Assembly (NCBI GenBank): GCA_031296115.1
Contig: JARLGI010000019.1
Location: forward strand, 62,001-126,000
Length of the DNA stretch: 64,000 bases
Source of the DNA: Acidobacteriota bacterium
GTDB taxonomy: Bacteria; Acidobacteriota; Terriglobia; Terriglobales; Acidobacteriaceae
Direction: 5' to 3'
Part shown: positions 52,426-61,900 of the stretch, one piece after another
Layout: each line of letters starts with the position of its first letter
How positions within the stretch are numbered: position 1 is the first letter of the stretch
Position numbers and translations under genes: made by a program
The notes under the pieces: generated by a model
Seen by the model: only the letters and a program-made list of their open reading frames with translations
Told to the model about the DNA's origin: nothing
Databases searched by the model: none

Positions 52426-52743
52426 ATGTTCGGACTAATAGGTTTATTTGCCCAGGGTCTTGGCGGCGGTTACGCGCCGATCCTGATGATGATTGCGATC
52501 TTTGGAATCTTCTATTTCCTTTTGATCATGCCGCAGCAGCGCCGTCAGAAGAAGTGGCAGGCCATGCTGAAGGAAATCAAGCCCGGCGACAAGGTCATTA
52601 CCAGCGGCGGCCTTACCGGCACAATCATTTCCACCAAAGACGATACGCTCGTCCTGCGCGTCCCGCCGGACAACATCAAGCTTGAAGTGGCCCGCTCCTC
52701 CATCGTGACATTGACGACCGCGGAGGGCACCGAAAAGTCGTAA
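52426..52743 (+). CDS. yajC: Preprotein translocase subunit YajC
   Basis: 105 residues with one N-terminal membrane helix (APILMMIAIFGIFYFLLIM) followed by PQQRRQKKWQAMLKEIKPGD and ITSGGLTGTIIS, the standard YajC signature. It joins SecDF in the inner membrane and aids protein export. About 265 nt after tgt, with no gene between; the gap includes an A-type palindrome-like CCAGGGGCGTTAGCTCTGG. GGAGAC precedes the ATG. Confidence 0.93.
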   Translation: MFGLIGLFAQGLGGGYAPILMMIAIFGIFYFLLIMPQQRRQKKWQAMLKEIKPGDKVITSGGLTGTIISTKDDTLVLRVPPDNIKLEVARSSIVTLTTAEGTEKS

Positions 52744-52760
52744 CAGGGTTGCAGTCTCTC

Positions 52761-54383
52761 ATGAACAAGAATCTTCTCGCCAAAACCGTCCTCATCATTG
52801 TGGTGCTGATCGTTTTTCTGGTCGGCATCTTCGGCATCCCCAGCAGCCCAACCCCGCAGGGGATCTTGGCTGCTCTGCAGAACCGCATTCACCTGGGCCT
52901 TGATCTCAAGGGCGGCACGCACCTGATCCTCCAGGTCCAGGTCAATGACGCCATCAACCTGGACACGGACCGGGCTGTGGACCGCATGAAGGAAGCGCTA
53001 AAGAACGCCAATATCCCCTTCGCGGAGATTTCCAAGCCCGATCCGCAGAACCACCCTGAACTCATCCAGATCAAAGGCGTGCCGCCGGAGCAGGCTTCCG
53101 AGCTGCGGCGCATCGTCAGCGAACGGCTTCCCGAGTACGACTTGACGTCAGGCGCGGAAAACGCCTGGACGCTGGCCATGAAACCATCAGTGGCCAACGA
53201 TACCAAGAAGAAAGCGGTGTCGCAGGCAATCGAGACCATCCGCAACCGCATTGACCAGCTCGGCGTGTCCGAGCCGGTTATCCAGGAGCACGGGTTGGGC
53301 GATTACCAGATCCTAGTGCAGTTGCCCGGCGTGGACGATCCCGCCCGCGTTAAAGAGATCATGCAGTCCACCGCCATGCTGGAAATCCGGCAAGTCATCA
53401 GCGGACCCTATCCCAGCGAGCAGGCGGCGATGCAGGCCAGCGGCGGTGTGCTGCCGGCTGACTCTGTGTTGATGAAGGGCAGCCCGCTGCATCAGCAGAA
53501 CCCGGAGGAAAACCAGGGCGATGTCTACTGGCTGATCAGTCGCACTGCGGCGGTCAGCGGCAACGACCTGCGAACCGCAGATGCCGGCCGTGATGAGAAT
53601 GGGCGTCCCGATGTCAACTTCACCTTGACCGGGGACGGTGGCCGGCGCTTTGCCTCCTTCACCGGCGCCCACGTCGGCGACAAGCTGGGCGTGGTGCTCG
53701 ATAACCGGGTGAAATCGGTGGCCACCATCCAGGAGCAGATTCACGACCAGGGCCGCATCACCGGTTCCTTCTCCGACCAGGAAGTTCATGACCTGGCGCT
53801 GACCCTGCGCTCGGGCGCGTTGCCTGCCGGTATCAAGTATCTGCAAGAGGTGACGGTGGGGCCCTCGCTGGGGGCGGACTCGATTCGCCAGGGCGTGCGG
53901 GCGGCGATCATCGGCATGGTCGCGGTCATGCTCTTCATGCTGTTCTACTATCGCGCAGCCGGAATCAACGCGGACCTTGGGCTGTTCCTCAACCTGGTCA
54001 TCCTGCTCGGCTTCCTCGGCTTCACCGGGGCAACGCTCACTTTGCCGGGAATTGCCGGCGTCATTCTGACGGTCGGCATGGGCGTGGATTCCAACGTGCT
54101 GATTTTTGAGCGCATCCGCGAGGAATTGCGACATGGTAAGACGCCGCCCTCGGCGGTGGACCAGGGCTTCGCGCACGCCTGGGTCACCATCATTGACACC
54201 CACGTGACCACCATCGTCTCCGCCATCATCCTGTTTCTGTTCGGGACCGGTCCGGTGCGTGGATTTGCCGTGACCCTCAGTTTCGGTCTGGCGGCCAACC
54301 TGTTCACTTCGGTCTTCGTCTCGCGCGTGATTTTCGAAGCCATTCTCAACCGCCATCAGCGTGGCGAGGCATTGAGCATCTAA
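52761..54383 (+). CDS. secD: Protein translocase subunit SecD
   Basis: 540 residues from ATG 52761. One N-terminal helix (LLAKTVLIIVVLIVFLVGIF), the RIHLGLDLKGGTHLILQV head of the first periplasmic domain, the large P1 head, then five C-terminal helices with the conserved IGMVAVMLFMLFYYRAAGI and GVDSNVLIFERIREELRHGK. SecD uses the proton gradient to pull exported proteins from SecYEG. Gap of 10 nt to secF. Confidence 0.95.
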   Translation: MNKNLLAKTVLIIVVLIVFLVGIFGIPSSPTPQGILAALQNRIHLGLDLKGGTHLILQVQVNDAINLDTDRAVDRMKEALKNANIPFAEISKPDPQNHPELIQIKGVPPEQASELRRIVSERLPEYDLTSGAENAWTLAMKPSVANDTKKKAVSQAIETIRNRIDQLGVSEPVIQEHGLGDYQILVQLPGVDDPARVKEIMQSTAMLEIRQVISGPYPSEQAAMQASGGVLPADSVLMKGSPLHQQNPEENQGDVYWLISRTAAVSGNDLRTADAGRDENGRPDVNFTLTGDGGRRFASFTGAHVGDKLGVVLDNRVKSVATIQEQIHDQGRITGSFSDQEVHDLALTLRSGALPAGIKYLQEVTVGPSLGADSIRQGVRAAIIGMVAVMLFMLFYYRAAGINADLGLFLNLVILLGFLGFTGATLTLPGIAGVILTVGMGVDSNVLIFERIREELRHGKTPPSAVDQGFAHAWVTIIDTHVTTIVSAIILFLFGTGPVRGFAVTLSFGLAANLFTSVFVSRVIFEAILNRHQRGEALSI

Positions 54384-54393
54384 GGGGCTAGCG

Positions 54394-55611
54394 GTGGAGT
54401 TATTTCGTAATGCCAACATCGATTTCCTGGGGAAGAAGTGGTACTTCCTGGCCTTCTCCCTGATCTTCAGCGTCGCCGGACTGTGTTCCATCTTCTTCTG
54501 GCACGGCATTCCGCTGGGTGTGGAGTTCCGCGGCGGCACGCTGGTTTACGTGAAGTTTGCCCAGGGCCCGGACCTCGATCAGATCCGGACGGCCATGGAC
54601 CACGCCGGTTTGAAGAACCCGCGCATTCAGCGTTTCGGTCCGACCACCGACAATGAAGTGCTGATCGACCTGGGGATGCAGGAAACCAGCGAGGCGGCGC
54701 TCGACAAGGGCAAGAACACCATCATCAACGCCTTGCAGGCGCAGAACCCCAGCAATTCGGGCAAACAGGACCTGAATAACACCGGTGCGGCCAGCCTGGA
54801 GCAGTATATGCTGCAGAAGGACCCGCTGCACCTGGGAACGGACGCCGCGACCCGCTATCATGCCATGGCGCGGCAAATGGAGGATTTCCGCAACAAGGAG
54901 CGCGGGGGCATTCTCACCTCGTTGGATGAGCTGCGCGGCGTAGTGCCGCCTGAGGTACTGAGTGGGCTGCAGCAGGACTTCTACACCTCGAGCTTTGTGG
55001 TGCGTAACGTCGAAATCGTAGGGCCGCAAGTCGGCGGGCAGCTTCGTCACCAGGCCCTGATGGCGACCTTGTATTCGCTGGCCGGCATGCTGGTTTACCT
55101 GTGGTTCCGCTTCGAGCTGATTTATGGCGTGGGCGCGGTTGTGGCCTGCCTGCACGACTCCATCATTACGGTGGGCTTCTTCTCGCTGCTCAACAAGGAA
55201 ATTAGCCTGACGGTGATCGCCGCCATCCTGACCTTGATCGGTTACTCGATGAACGACACGATTGTCGTCTTCGACCGCATCCGCGAAAACATCAAGCTGC
55301 TGCGCCGTGAACCGCTGGCCGACATCGTCAATAAGAGCATCAACCAGACCCTGAGCCGGACGATTCTGACCTCGGGGCTGACGTTTTTGACCGTCCTTTC
55401 CCTCTACATTTTTGGTGGCGAGGTGCTGCGCGGGTTTTCCCTGGCGCTGGTGATCGGGATCATTATTGGTACGTACTCGTCCATCGCGGTGGCGGCCCCT
55501 ATGCTGGTAGCCTACCAGGATTGGCGGGCCAAGCGGGCGGGGCAGGCCGTGGCCCGCAGTATGAGTACGGGCAGTTCCAAGTCGCGGGAAAAGGTCAAAG
55601 TGAAGGCGTAG
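54394..55611 (+). CDS. secF: Protein translocase subunit SecF
   Basis: 405 residues, GTG start with AAGGGG 9 nt before. First helix AFSLIFSVAGLCSIFFWHG, then GVEFRGGTLVYVKF, then the periplasmic domain and five helices with SMNDTIVVFDRIRENIKL and LSRTILTSGLTFLTVLSLY. Longer than E. coli SecF (323): the periplasmic insert (about residues 90-205) contains an extra polar segment. Partner of SecD. Confidence 0.95.
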   Translation: MELFRNANIDFLGKKWYFLAFSLIFSVAGLCSIFFWHGIPLGVEFRGGTLVYVKFAQGPDLDQIRTAMDHAGLKNPRIQRFGPTTDNEVLIDLGMQETSEAALDKGKNTIINALQAQNPSNSGKQDLNNTGAASLEQYMLQKDPLHLGTDAATRYHAMARQMEDFRNKERGGILTSLDELRGVVPPEVLSGLQQDFYTSSFVVRNVEIVGPQVGGQLRHQALMATLYSLAGMLVYLWFRFELIYGVGAVVACLHDSIITVGFFSLLNKEISLTVIAAILTLIGYSMNDTIVVFDRIRENIKLLRREPLADIVNKSINQTLSRTILTSGLTFLTVLSLYIFGGEVLRGFSLALVIGIIIGTYSSIAVAAPMLVAYQDWRAKRAGQAVARSMSTGSSKSREKVKVKA

Positions 55612-55699
55612 GACGCCCGACTTGGACCAGGGATCGCTGTCGGCGGGTGCAGTATTCCATTTCACGTGCCGGGGTGTATACTTCGGTTCGCTGTTCTGG

Positions 55700-55722
55700 A
55701 ACAGCCGGGCCGGGCTGTTTTG
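55700..55722 (+). terminator. Weak terminator-like hairpin after secF
   Basis: Stem AACAGCC/GGCTGTT with a 6-nt loop and a short T run (TTTT broken by GGG). Possibly ends the sec operon before the tonB gene. Confidence 0.35.
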
Positions 55723-55830
55723 GGTTGCTTCCGCAGGCTACAAATTTCGGGCCGACAGTTTCCATTATCTGGGAGCAAAATCCTGAAATCCGGTGTCTAA
55801 GTAATCAAAGCGTTCGACGGAGAACAGGCC

Positions 55831-56565
55831 ATGTTTGAAGACAGCCTTGTGGAATCGGGAGGCCGGCTCAGAAGCAAGCAAAAAGCTACGACCGCCATCT
55901 CGTTCGCGCTGCAGATTGTTTTTATCGGAATTCTAGTGTTGCTGCCGTTGATCTTTACCGAGGCGCTCCCCAAGCAACAGCTTATGACGTTCCTGGTTGC
56001 GCCGCCACCGCCTCCACCTCCGCCTCCGCCGGCCGCGGCCCCAGTCAAGGTCGTGAAGATTCAGAGCGAGTTGGACAACGGGCAGTTGCGCACTCCCACC
56101 GCCATTCCCAAGAAGATCGAGATGATTAAAGAGGACGAGGCCCCGCCGAGCACCGGTGTCGCCGGAGTGGTGGGCGGAGTGCCGGGCGGCGTTCCTGGGG
56201 GCGCGATGGGCGGTGTGCTGGGCAGTGTAATCAGCGGTGTGCCGGCAACTGTGCCCAAGGCAGCCACTCCGCAGCGCGTGCGGGTGTCGCAAGGTGTCTC
56301 GCAAGGACTGCTGATCCACAAAGTTCAGCCCGCCTATCCTCCGCTGGCCCGCCAGGCGCGCATTCAGGGTACGGTCATATTGCAAGCTCTGATCGGCAAA
56401 GATGGCGGCATCCAGAATCTGCATGTGGTAAGCGGGCACCCGATGTTGACAGGCGCCGCGCTGGATGCGGTAAAGCAATGGCGGTACAAGCCTTATTTCC
56501 TTAACGGTGAACCGGTAGAGGTGGAGACCACGATCAACGTGAATTTCACCCTGGCCGGCGGATAG
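55831..56565 (+). CDS. TonB-family energy-transducing protein
   Basis: 244 residues. N-terminal membrane helix (about 25-47, FALQIVFIGILVLLPLIF), a polyproline stretch of ten prolines after LVAPP (about 58-67), a glycine/valine-rich linker with GVPGGVPGGAMGGVLG, and the C-terminal TonB box domain (about 160-242: KVQPAYPPLARQARIQGTV, LHVVSGHPMLTGAALDAVKQ, WRYKPYFLNGEPV). It spans the periplasm and transmits the ExbB/ExbD proton energy to outer-membrane receptors. ExbB and two ExbD genes follow. Confidence 0.9.
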   Translation: MFEDSLVESGGRLRSKQKATTAISFALQIVFIGILVLLPLIFTEALPKQQLMTFLVAPPPPPPPPPPAAAPVKVVKIQSELDNGQLRTPTAIPKKIEMIKEDEAPPSTGVAGVVGGVPGGVPGGAMGGVLGSVISGVPATVPKAATPQRVRVSQGVSQGLLIHKVQPAYPPLARQARIQGTVILQALIGKDGGIQNLHVVSGHPMLTGAALDAVKQWRYKPYFLNGEPVEVETTINVNFTLAGG

Positions 56566-56773
56566 GGCTGGGCTGGATAGCCGTGGTTTCGCATCGTTTT
56601 GAAGACGGCTGCAATCCACGGGATTCCGGCTGGCTTCAGATTTCGAGTTTGTTTCGCTCATTTGGCGATTCAAACTCTGTCGGACGCAGAAGTTCGAATC
56701 ATCAATCGCAGCACCGGTAATTGAAGCATTGGTTCTGCTGTAACCAAAAGTTCCGAGGAGGAAAAGTCTACTC

Positions 56774-57526
56774 ATGTTCCTAGCTAACCTTGCAACCTAC
56801 GCCCTCAGCCACGTACCTTCGGCTGCCGCTTGGATCTTCCAGGAAGCGGCCATAGGTTGGGACCCCGTCTCCCTCTGGCGGCAGATGGGAGTTCTGGCGA
56901 AAATCGTCGTCGTCATTCTCTTCATCATGTCCGGATGGTCCATCGGTGTGATGATCGATCGTGCGATGGCTTACAGCGCCGCCCGCAAGCAATCCCGCTC
57001 CTTCGCTCCCGCCGTTGCCGGCGCGCTGCGCGAAGGCAAAATCGACGAAGCCATCAAGGTCGCGGAGCGCAACAAGAAGAGCCATCTGGCCAAGGTGGTC
57101 GTGGCCGGCCTTCAGGAATTCCGTGCCCATGGCGAGTCGGGCGACATACCCGGCGAGCAGATCGAAGCCTCGCAGCGCGCTCTCGAGCGTGCCGAAGCCA
57201 TCGTTCACGCCGAGTTGAAGCGCGGCCTGGGGGGCTTGGCCACCATCGGTTCCACCGCTCCCTTCGTTGGACTGTTCGGCACCGTGGTCGGCATCTTGAA
57301 CGCCTTTAAGGAGATTTCGAGCCAGAAGGCCACTGGTCTGGGCGCTGTCGCCGGCGGCATTTCGGAAGCGCTGGTGACCACCGCTATCGGACTGTTCGTC
57401 GCGATTCCGGCCGTCATGATGTTCAACTACTTCACCAACAAGGTCGAAGCCTTCGACGTGGAAATGGACAACAGCTCCAGCGAGCTGATTGACTACTTTC
57501 TGAAGCGTCGCCAGGTTCACCGGTAG
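56774..57526 (+). CDS. ExbB/TolQ/MotA-type proton channel protein
   Basis: 250 residues, ATG with CGAGGAGG upstream. Three membrane segments: about 36-60 (VLAKIVVVILFIMSGWSIG), 158-178 and 203-225. The conserved MotA/TolQ/ExbB block is LKRGLGGLATIGSTAPFVGL followed by FGTVVGILNAFKEIS and GGISEALVTTAIGLFVAIPA. Forms the pentameric stator with ExbD that uses the proton gradient. Upstream TonB and downstream ExbD genes support an ExbB role in TonB energisation. Confidence 0.93.
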   Translation: MFLANLATYALSHVPSAAAWIFQEAAIGWDPVSLWRQMGVLAKIVVVILFIMSGWSIGVMIDRAMAYSAARKQSRSFAPAVAGALREGKIDEAIKVAERNKKSHLAKVVVAGLQEFRAHGESGDIPGEQIEASQRALERAEAIVHAELKRGLGGLATIGSTAPFVGLFGTVVGILNAFKEISSQKATGLGAVAGGISEALVTTAIGLFVAIPAVMMFNYFTNKVEAFDVEMDNSSSELIDYFLKRRQVHR

Positions 57527-57586
57527 CTGGCGGTCCGCAGCGCGGGAGGTTCTGCGCTGCCGCCGCCGTGAGGGAGGTTGAACTCA

Positions 57587-58060
57587 ATGGCTCTAGCAAA
57601 ACGCGACGAAGGCTCCAAGGTTAACTCCAACATCAACGTCACTCCCATGGTGGACGTGATGCTGGTGTTGCTGATCGTGTTCATGGTCATCACGCCCATG
57701 TTGCAGCACGGCGTGAGCGTGGACATGGCCAAGGTCAATAGTCCCATCCCTATGCCGGATGCCGACAAGGAAGATTCCCTGCTGGTGGCCGTCATGCGCG
57801 ATGGGCAGATCTTCTTCGGCAGCGATCGTATTAAGGTCGAGGACCTGACCGCCAAGGTGAAAGACCGCCTGGCCAACAAAACAGACAAGCGGGTCTTCAT
57901 CAAGTCCGACGCGCGCGCGAAATACGGCGCGGTGGTGGACGTGGTGGACAATGTCCGCTCGGCCGGGGTCGACGACGTGGGTCTGTTGACCGAGCAGAGG
58001 CAGACCGGCGCACCTAACCAGAAACCGCCGTCCACTGGCGGGGGCGCTGGCGCCCAGTAA
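57587..58060 (+). CDS. ExbD/TolR-type protein (first)
   Basis: 157 residues from ATG 57587, GGGAGG upstream. Single N-terminal helix MVDVMLVLLIVFMVITPML with the proton-carrying aspartate in VDVML, then the periplasmic ExbD domain with ADKEDSLLVAVMRDGQIFFG. The C-terminal tail (TGAPNQKPPSTGGGAGAQ) is flexible. A second ExbD follows 12 nt later. Confidence 0.92.
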   Translation: MALAKRDEGSKVNSNINVTPMVDVMLVLLIVFMVITPMLQHGVSVDMAKVNSPIPMPDADKEDSLLVAVMRDGQIFFGSDRIKVEDLTAKVKDRLANKTDKRVFIKSDARAKYGAVVDVVDNVRSAGVDDVGLLTEQRQTGAPNQKPPSTGGGAGAQ

Positions 58061-58072
58061 CGGGAGTTATTT

Positions 58073-58507
58073 ATGTCTATGGCAATGGGAGGGTCCAGCG
58101 GGCCCTCAGCCGATATCAACGTAACGCCGCTGATTGACGTGTTGCTGGTGCTGCTCATCGTGTTCATGGTGATTACGCCACTCACGCCCAAGGGGCTGGA
58201 TGCGCTGGTTCCGCAGCCGCCCAAAGACAAGTCGCAGCCGCAGAGCAACGATCGCACCATCGTGGTGCAGGTGCTGCGCGGCGGCGGCGACAAACCCGCG
58301 CTCAAGATCAACCAGGACGACGTGACCTGGGAGAACCTGGAAGGCCGTTTGAACGACATCTTCAAGACCCGCGCCGAAAAAGTCATGTTCGTGAAGGCCG
58401 ATCCGGAACTTACCTTCAACGATGTGGCCCAGGTCATCGATGTCGCCCATGCCGCCGGGGTCGATAAGGTCGGACTGATTACGGCCAAAGTCGAGGCCGG
58501 CCAGTAG
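58073..58507 (+). CDS. ExbD/TolR-type protein (second)
   Basis: 144 residues. INVTPLIDVLLVLLIVFMVI carries the key aspartate; the periplasmic part is ExbD-like (VVQVLRGGGDKPALKINQDD). Paired ExbD genes after ExbB are usual in Acidobacteriota and suggest a hetero-oligomeric stator or separate TolR and ExbD roles. Confidence 0.92.
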   Translation: MSMAMGGSSGPSADINVTPLIDVLLVLLIVFMVITPLTPKGLDALVPQPPKDKSQPQSNDRTIVVQVLRGGGDKPALKINQDDVTWENLEGRLNDIFKTRAEKVMFVKADPELTFNDVAQVIDVAHAAGVDKVGLITAKVEAGQ

Positions 58508-58632
58508 TCGCCTGAAACGAGGAACGTGGTTCGGGCAGCAATTCCTCCTTCTGGATGGGCGGGTCGTCGTGCAGTAACGGCCCCGCCCTCCCTCGGAACC
58601 CCGAATACCCGCAACGGAGAGTGATATCAAAC

Positions 58633-59463
58633 ATGAAAACCAGCGGACGGGTACTGACGATACTTGCGGTCGTACTTGCGCTGACCTCGGCGGTCGGTTG
58701 CAGCAAGCTGAGAGCGCGCGACCAGCTTAACAAGGGCGTGCAGTCCTATAAGAACACAAAATACGAAGACGCCATCGAACATTTTAAGAACGCGGTGGAG
58801 CTGGACCCCAGCCTAATCAACGCCCGCCTTTATCTGGCCACTGCCTATGCTCAGCAATACATTCCCGGCGCCGATTCACCGGAGAACAACCGCTTCGCGG
58901 AACAGGCCATTGACGTCTTCAAGCAGGTGCTTGAGCTGCATCCTCCCAAGGAGCAGACGGTACACAGCCTGAAGGGCATCGCGTCGCTGTACTTCAACAT
59001 GAAGAAGTTCACCCAGGCCAAGGACTACTACCAGAAGGTCGCGGAACTCGACCCCAATGATCCCGAGGTCTATTACTCCATCGCCGTGATTGACTGGACC
59101 CAGTCCTACCAGCGGCGCATGGACGAACGCGCCAAACTGGGTCTGAAGCCCACCGACGACCTCAAAGACAAGAAAGACTGTGCGGAGTTGCTGAAGGTCA
59201 TCAAAGACGCCAACCAGCCTGAGGTGCAGGACGGTATCGCCAAGCTGCAGAAGGCGATCGAATTACGGCCTGACTACGATGACGCCATGGCCTACTTGAA
59301 CCTGCTGTACCGCGAAGAGGCTGACCTGCAGTGCGACGATCCGGACGCTCGCAGGACTGACCTGAAGACCGCCGACGACTGGGTGGACAAGACCATGGCC
59401 ACCAAGAAGGCCAAGGCTGAGAAGGCCGGCCCCAGCGGCGTTGTCACCATGGAAAAACAGTAA
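58633..59463 (+). CDS. TPR-repeat lipoprotein
   Basis: 276 residues from ATG 58633 (GGAGAG upstream). Type II signal peptide with lipobox LTSAVGC (Cys near residue 23). TPR-like helical pairs: QLNKGVQSYKNTKYEDAIEH, AVELDPSLINARLYLATAY, LKGIASLYFNMKKFTQAKDY and KVAELDPNDPEVYYSIAVID. Probably a periplasmic scaffold on the outer or inner membrane. Last gene of the tonB-exbB-exbD-exbD run, perhaps aiding the Ton/Tol complex. Confidence 0.85.
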   Translation: MKTSGRVLTILAVVLALTSAVGCSKLRARDQLNKGVQSYKNTKYEDAIEHFKNAVELDPSLINARLYLATAYAQQYIPGADSPENNRFAEQAIDVFKQVLELHPPKEQTVHSLKGIASLYFNMKKFTQAKDYYQKVAELDPNDPEVYYSIAVIDWTQSYQRRMDERAKLGLKPTDDLKDKKDCAELLKVIKDANQPEVQDGIAKLQKAIELRPDYDDAMAYLNLLYREEADLQCDDPDARRTDLKTADDWVDKTMATKKAKAEKAGPSGVVTMEKQ

Positions 59464-59482
59464 CCGGAGCTTACTCGGAACC

Positions 59483-59513
59483 AGAGGCGCCTCTCCGCGG
59501 AGGGGCGTCTCTG
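59483..59513 (+). terminator. Terminator-like hairpin after the TPR lipoprotein gene
   Basis: Near-perfect stem AGAGGCGCCTCTCC/GGAGGGGCGTCTCT with a very short loop, followed by GCTTGCCC rather than a T run. Strong fold, weak tail. Confidence 0.5.
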
Positions 59514-59514
59514 C

Positions 59515-59542
59515 TTGCCCAGAACCGCTGATCTGTTACAAT
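59515..59542 (+). promoter_or_regulatory. Sigma-70-type promoter of the AbrB/PIN pair
   Basis: TTGCCC (59515-59520), 16-nt spacer, TACAAT (59537-59542). Expected transcription start is about 59549, which favours translation from ATG 59578 over ATG 59548. Confidence 0.5.
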
Positions 59543-59577
59543 TCAATATGACTGACATTCAGACAGTCGGGCAAAAT

Positions 59578-59877
59578 ATGGAAACCAGCAAAGTGGGAAA
59601 GCGCGGCGCGGTAGTCGTGCCTGCTCGCCTTCGCCGCAAGTTCGGCATTGAAGAAGGCGGACTGATAGTGGCAGAGGAGCGCCCGGACGGCATCCTGATT
59701 CGTCCCGCTGCCGCTGTGCCGCTGGAAATTTACACGCCTGAGCGGCGTGCTGAGTTCCTGCTGTCCAATGCAGTTGATGACAAGGACTACCAGGCCGCTG
59801 TTGCCGAAGTGAGGAAGCTGGGCATCGACCCCACCAAAATGCCTCACCAAAGACCCCGCAAACTGAAGCGGGCATGA
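59578..59877 (+). CDS. AbrB/SpoVT-type antitoxin
   Basis: 99 residues from ATG 59578. METSKVGKRGAVVVPARLRR followed by KFGIEEGGLIV is the swapped-hairpin AbrB DNA-binding domain. The C-terminal half (YTPERRAEFLLSNAVDDKDY) is likely to bind the toxin. The stop overlaps the PIN gene start by 4 nt. An ATG at 59548 would add 10 residues but sits at the predicted transcription start. Confidence 0.8.
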   Translation: METSKVGKRGAVVVPARLRRKFGIEEGGLIVAEERPDGILIRPAAAVPLEIYTPERRAEFLLSNAVDDKDYQAAVAEVRKLGIDPTKMPHQRPRKLKRA

Positions 59878-60272
59878 TTCGGCATCGCCTGTTTCTCGAT
59901 GCGAACGTGCTGTTCTCCGCCGCTTACCGGCCTGAAGCTGGCATTGCACGTCTCTGGAAATTCAGTCGAGTCGAATTAATGACCTCCGCTTACGCAGCCG
60001 AAGAAGCTCGGGTCAATCTGGCGAGCGAGGACCAACGTAACAGGCTGATTGGGCTTCTACGAAAAGTTCAGGTCATTACTGGCATATCGCCATTGCCGCA
60101 TGGTGTGGAACTCCCGCCCAAAGACCTGCCGATCCTCCGAGGAGCGATCTACTCACAAGCCACGCACCTGCTAACTGGAGATCGGCATGATTTCGGTAAA
60201 CTCTTTGGTCACCGCCTCGCCGGGGTGTTGATCCTCTCTCCGGCAGAATACTTCGACCGATACCTGCCGTGA
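59874..60272 (+). CDS. PIN-domain toxin
   Basis: 132 residues. RLFLDANVLFSAAY carries the intact first catalytic Asp, in contrast to the toxin at 32409. Later acidic residues are in AEEARVNLA and HLLTGDRHDFGKLFG. Probable RNase toxin neutralised by the AbrB-type partner. Start overlaps the antitoxin stop (ATGA). A perfect 10-bp hairpin GCCACGTCAC/GTGACGTGGC lies just downstream (60282-60309) without a T-tract. Confidence 0.8.
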   Translation: MIRHRLFLDANVLFSAAYRPEAGIARLWKFSRVELMTSAYAAEEARVNLASEDQRNRLIGLLRKVQVITGISPLPHGVELPPKDLPILRGAIYSQATHLLTGDRHDFGKLFGHRLAGVLILSPAEYFDRYLP

Positions 60273-60370
60273 CGTCCTGCCGCCACGTCACACGCCCTTG
60301 TGACGTGGCCCCACCCCAGGCGTAATGCATGCAGTAGAATCATGATTTCCGCGCCCTCCGAGGTTTCTCT

Positions 60371-61894
60371 ATGTTCAAGCGAGTTCTGATCGCCAATCGC
60401 GGCGAGATTGCGGTGCGCCTCATCCGCGGCTGCCGCGAGATGGGCATCGAATCGGTGGCGGTCTTTTCCGACGTCGATCGCAAGGCACTGCACGTCCGTA
60501 AGGCCGATCATGCGTTTCACATCGGTCCGGCGACGGCCAGCGAGTCCTATCTCAACTTCGACAAGATCCTCGACGTCGCGCGCCGCAGTAAGGCGGAGGC
60601 CATCCATCCCGGTTACGGCTTTCTCTCGGAGAATGCGCGCTTTGCCCGGGCCTGCGCGGACGCAGGCTTCAAGTTCATCGGCCCGACGCCGGAATCCATG
60701 GAAATGATGGGTTCCAAGACCCGCGCCCGCCAGAACATGAAGCGCGCCGCAATACCGATGGTGCCGGGCTCCGAGCGCGGGCTGGCTTACGAGGCCGCCG
60801 AGAAGCTGGCCGACGAGATCCGCTACCCGGTGATGCTGAAGGCCGCGGCCGGCGGCGGTGGCAAGGGCATGCGCATGGTGAGCACGCGCGAGGAACTGCG
60901 CTCTGCCTACGAGAACGCCAGCAGCGAGGCCCAGCGCGCCTTCGGCGACAGCGAAGTTTACCTCGAGAAGTTCATTGTCAATCCCCGCCACATCGAGATG
61001 CAGATTTTCGGCGACGAGCACGGCAACGCCGTGTACCTCGGGGAACGGGAATGTTCGGTGCAGCGCCGCCACCAGAAGGTGCTGGAGGAATCGCCGTCGC
61101 CCATCGTGGACGCCGACATGCGCCGCCGCATGGGCGAGGTCGCGGTGCGCGTCGCCCAGGCCGCCAACTATCACAATGCCGGCACGGTCGAGTTTCTGGT
61201 GGACGAACAGCGCAATTTCTATTTCCTGGAGATGAACACCCGCTTGCAGGTGGAGCATCCCGTCACCGAACTGGTGACCGGCCTTGATCTGGTGCACCTG
61301 CAGATGAAGGTCGCATCCGGCGAGAAACTACCCTTCCGGCAGGAAGATATCACCTGGCGCGGGCACGCCATCGAGTGCCGCGTTTATGCCGAGGACCCCG
61401 ACAACCAGTATTTCCCATCGCCCGGTCAGATCACGCGGCTGATCTCGCCTTCGGGGCCAGGTATCCGCCGCGACAGCGGCATGTATGAAGGCTGGAACGT
61501 ACCCATCGAGTACGATCCACTGCTGGCCAAGCTGATCGGCTACGGCGAAACCCGGGAGCAGGTGATCGAGCGCCTGCTGCGCGCGCTGCGCGAGTATTTC
61601 GTCGGCGGCATCAAGACCAACATCTCGCTGTTTCGCCGCATCCTGCACGACCCGGAATTCCGCTCCGGAAAACTGGACACCGGCTTTCTCGACCGGCTGC
61701 TGGAAAGGCCGTATCACGAGAGCGATGGACAACATCCCGTGATGGCCGCCATCGGGGCCGCGATCTTCGCGACCTTGGAGCCCAATGGCACGCTGCCCGG
61801 AGTTGCGGCGGGCGCCAATGGCAACGGGGCGGCGGTTGCACCGGTATCCAACTGGCGGCGGAACGCGCGCGCGGAAGCGCTGAGGGAGCGATAA
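60371..61894 (+). CDS. accC: Biotin carboxylase (AccC-type)
   Basis: 507 residues. MFKRVLIANRGEIAVRLIRG, then IHPGYGFLSENARFARACA, the ATP-grasp glycine loop AAAGGGGKGMRMV, FLEMNTRLQVEHPVTEL and ALREYFVGGIKTNISLFRRI. Carboxylates biotin with bicarbonate and ATP. The C-terminal 55 residues, with a glycine/alanine-rich end, extend beyond the 449-residue E. coli AccC. A biotin-carrier gene follows 6 nt after the stop, so this may be the alpha part of an acyl-CoA carboxylase (acetyl, propionyl or methylcrotonyl) rather than the housekeeping AccC. No carboxyltransferase gene is next to it. Confidence 0.9.
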   Translation: MFKRVLIANRGEIAVRLIRGCREMGIESVAVFSDVDRKALHVRKADHAFHIGPATASESYLNFDKILDVARRSKAEAIHPGYGFLSENARFARACADAGFKFIGPTPESMEMMGSKTRARQNMKRAAIPMVPGSERGLAYEAAEKLADEIRYPVMLKAAAGGGGKGMRMVSTREELRSAYENASSEAQRAFGDSEVYLEKFIVNPRHIEMQIFGDEHGNAVYLGERECSVQRRHQKVLEESPSPIVDADMRRRMGEVAVRVAQAANYHNAGTVEFLVDEQRNFYFLEMNTRLQVEHPVTELVTGLDLVHLQMKVASGEKLPFRQEDITWRGHAIECRVYAEDPDNQYFPSPGQITRLISPSGPGIRRDSGMYEGWNVPIEYDPLLAKLIGYGETREQVIERLLRALREYFVGGIKTNISLFRRILHDPEFRSGKLDTGFLDRLLERPYHESDGQHPVMAAIGAAIFATLEPNGTLPGVAAGANGNGAAVAPVSNWRRNARAEALRER

Positions 61895-61900
61895 GCAACC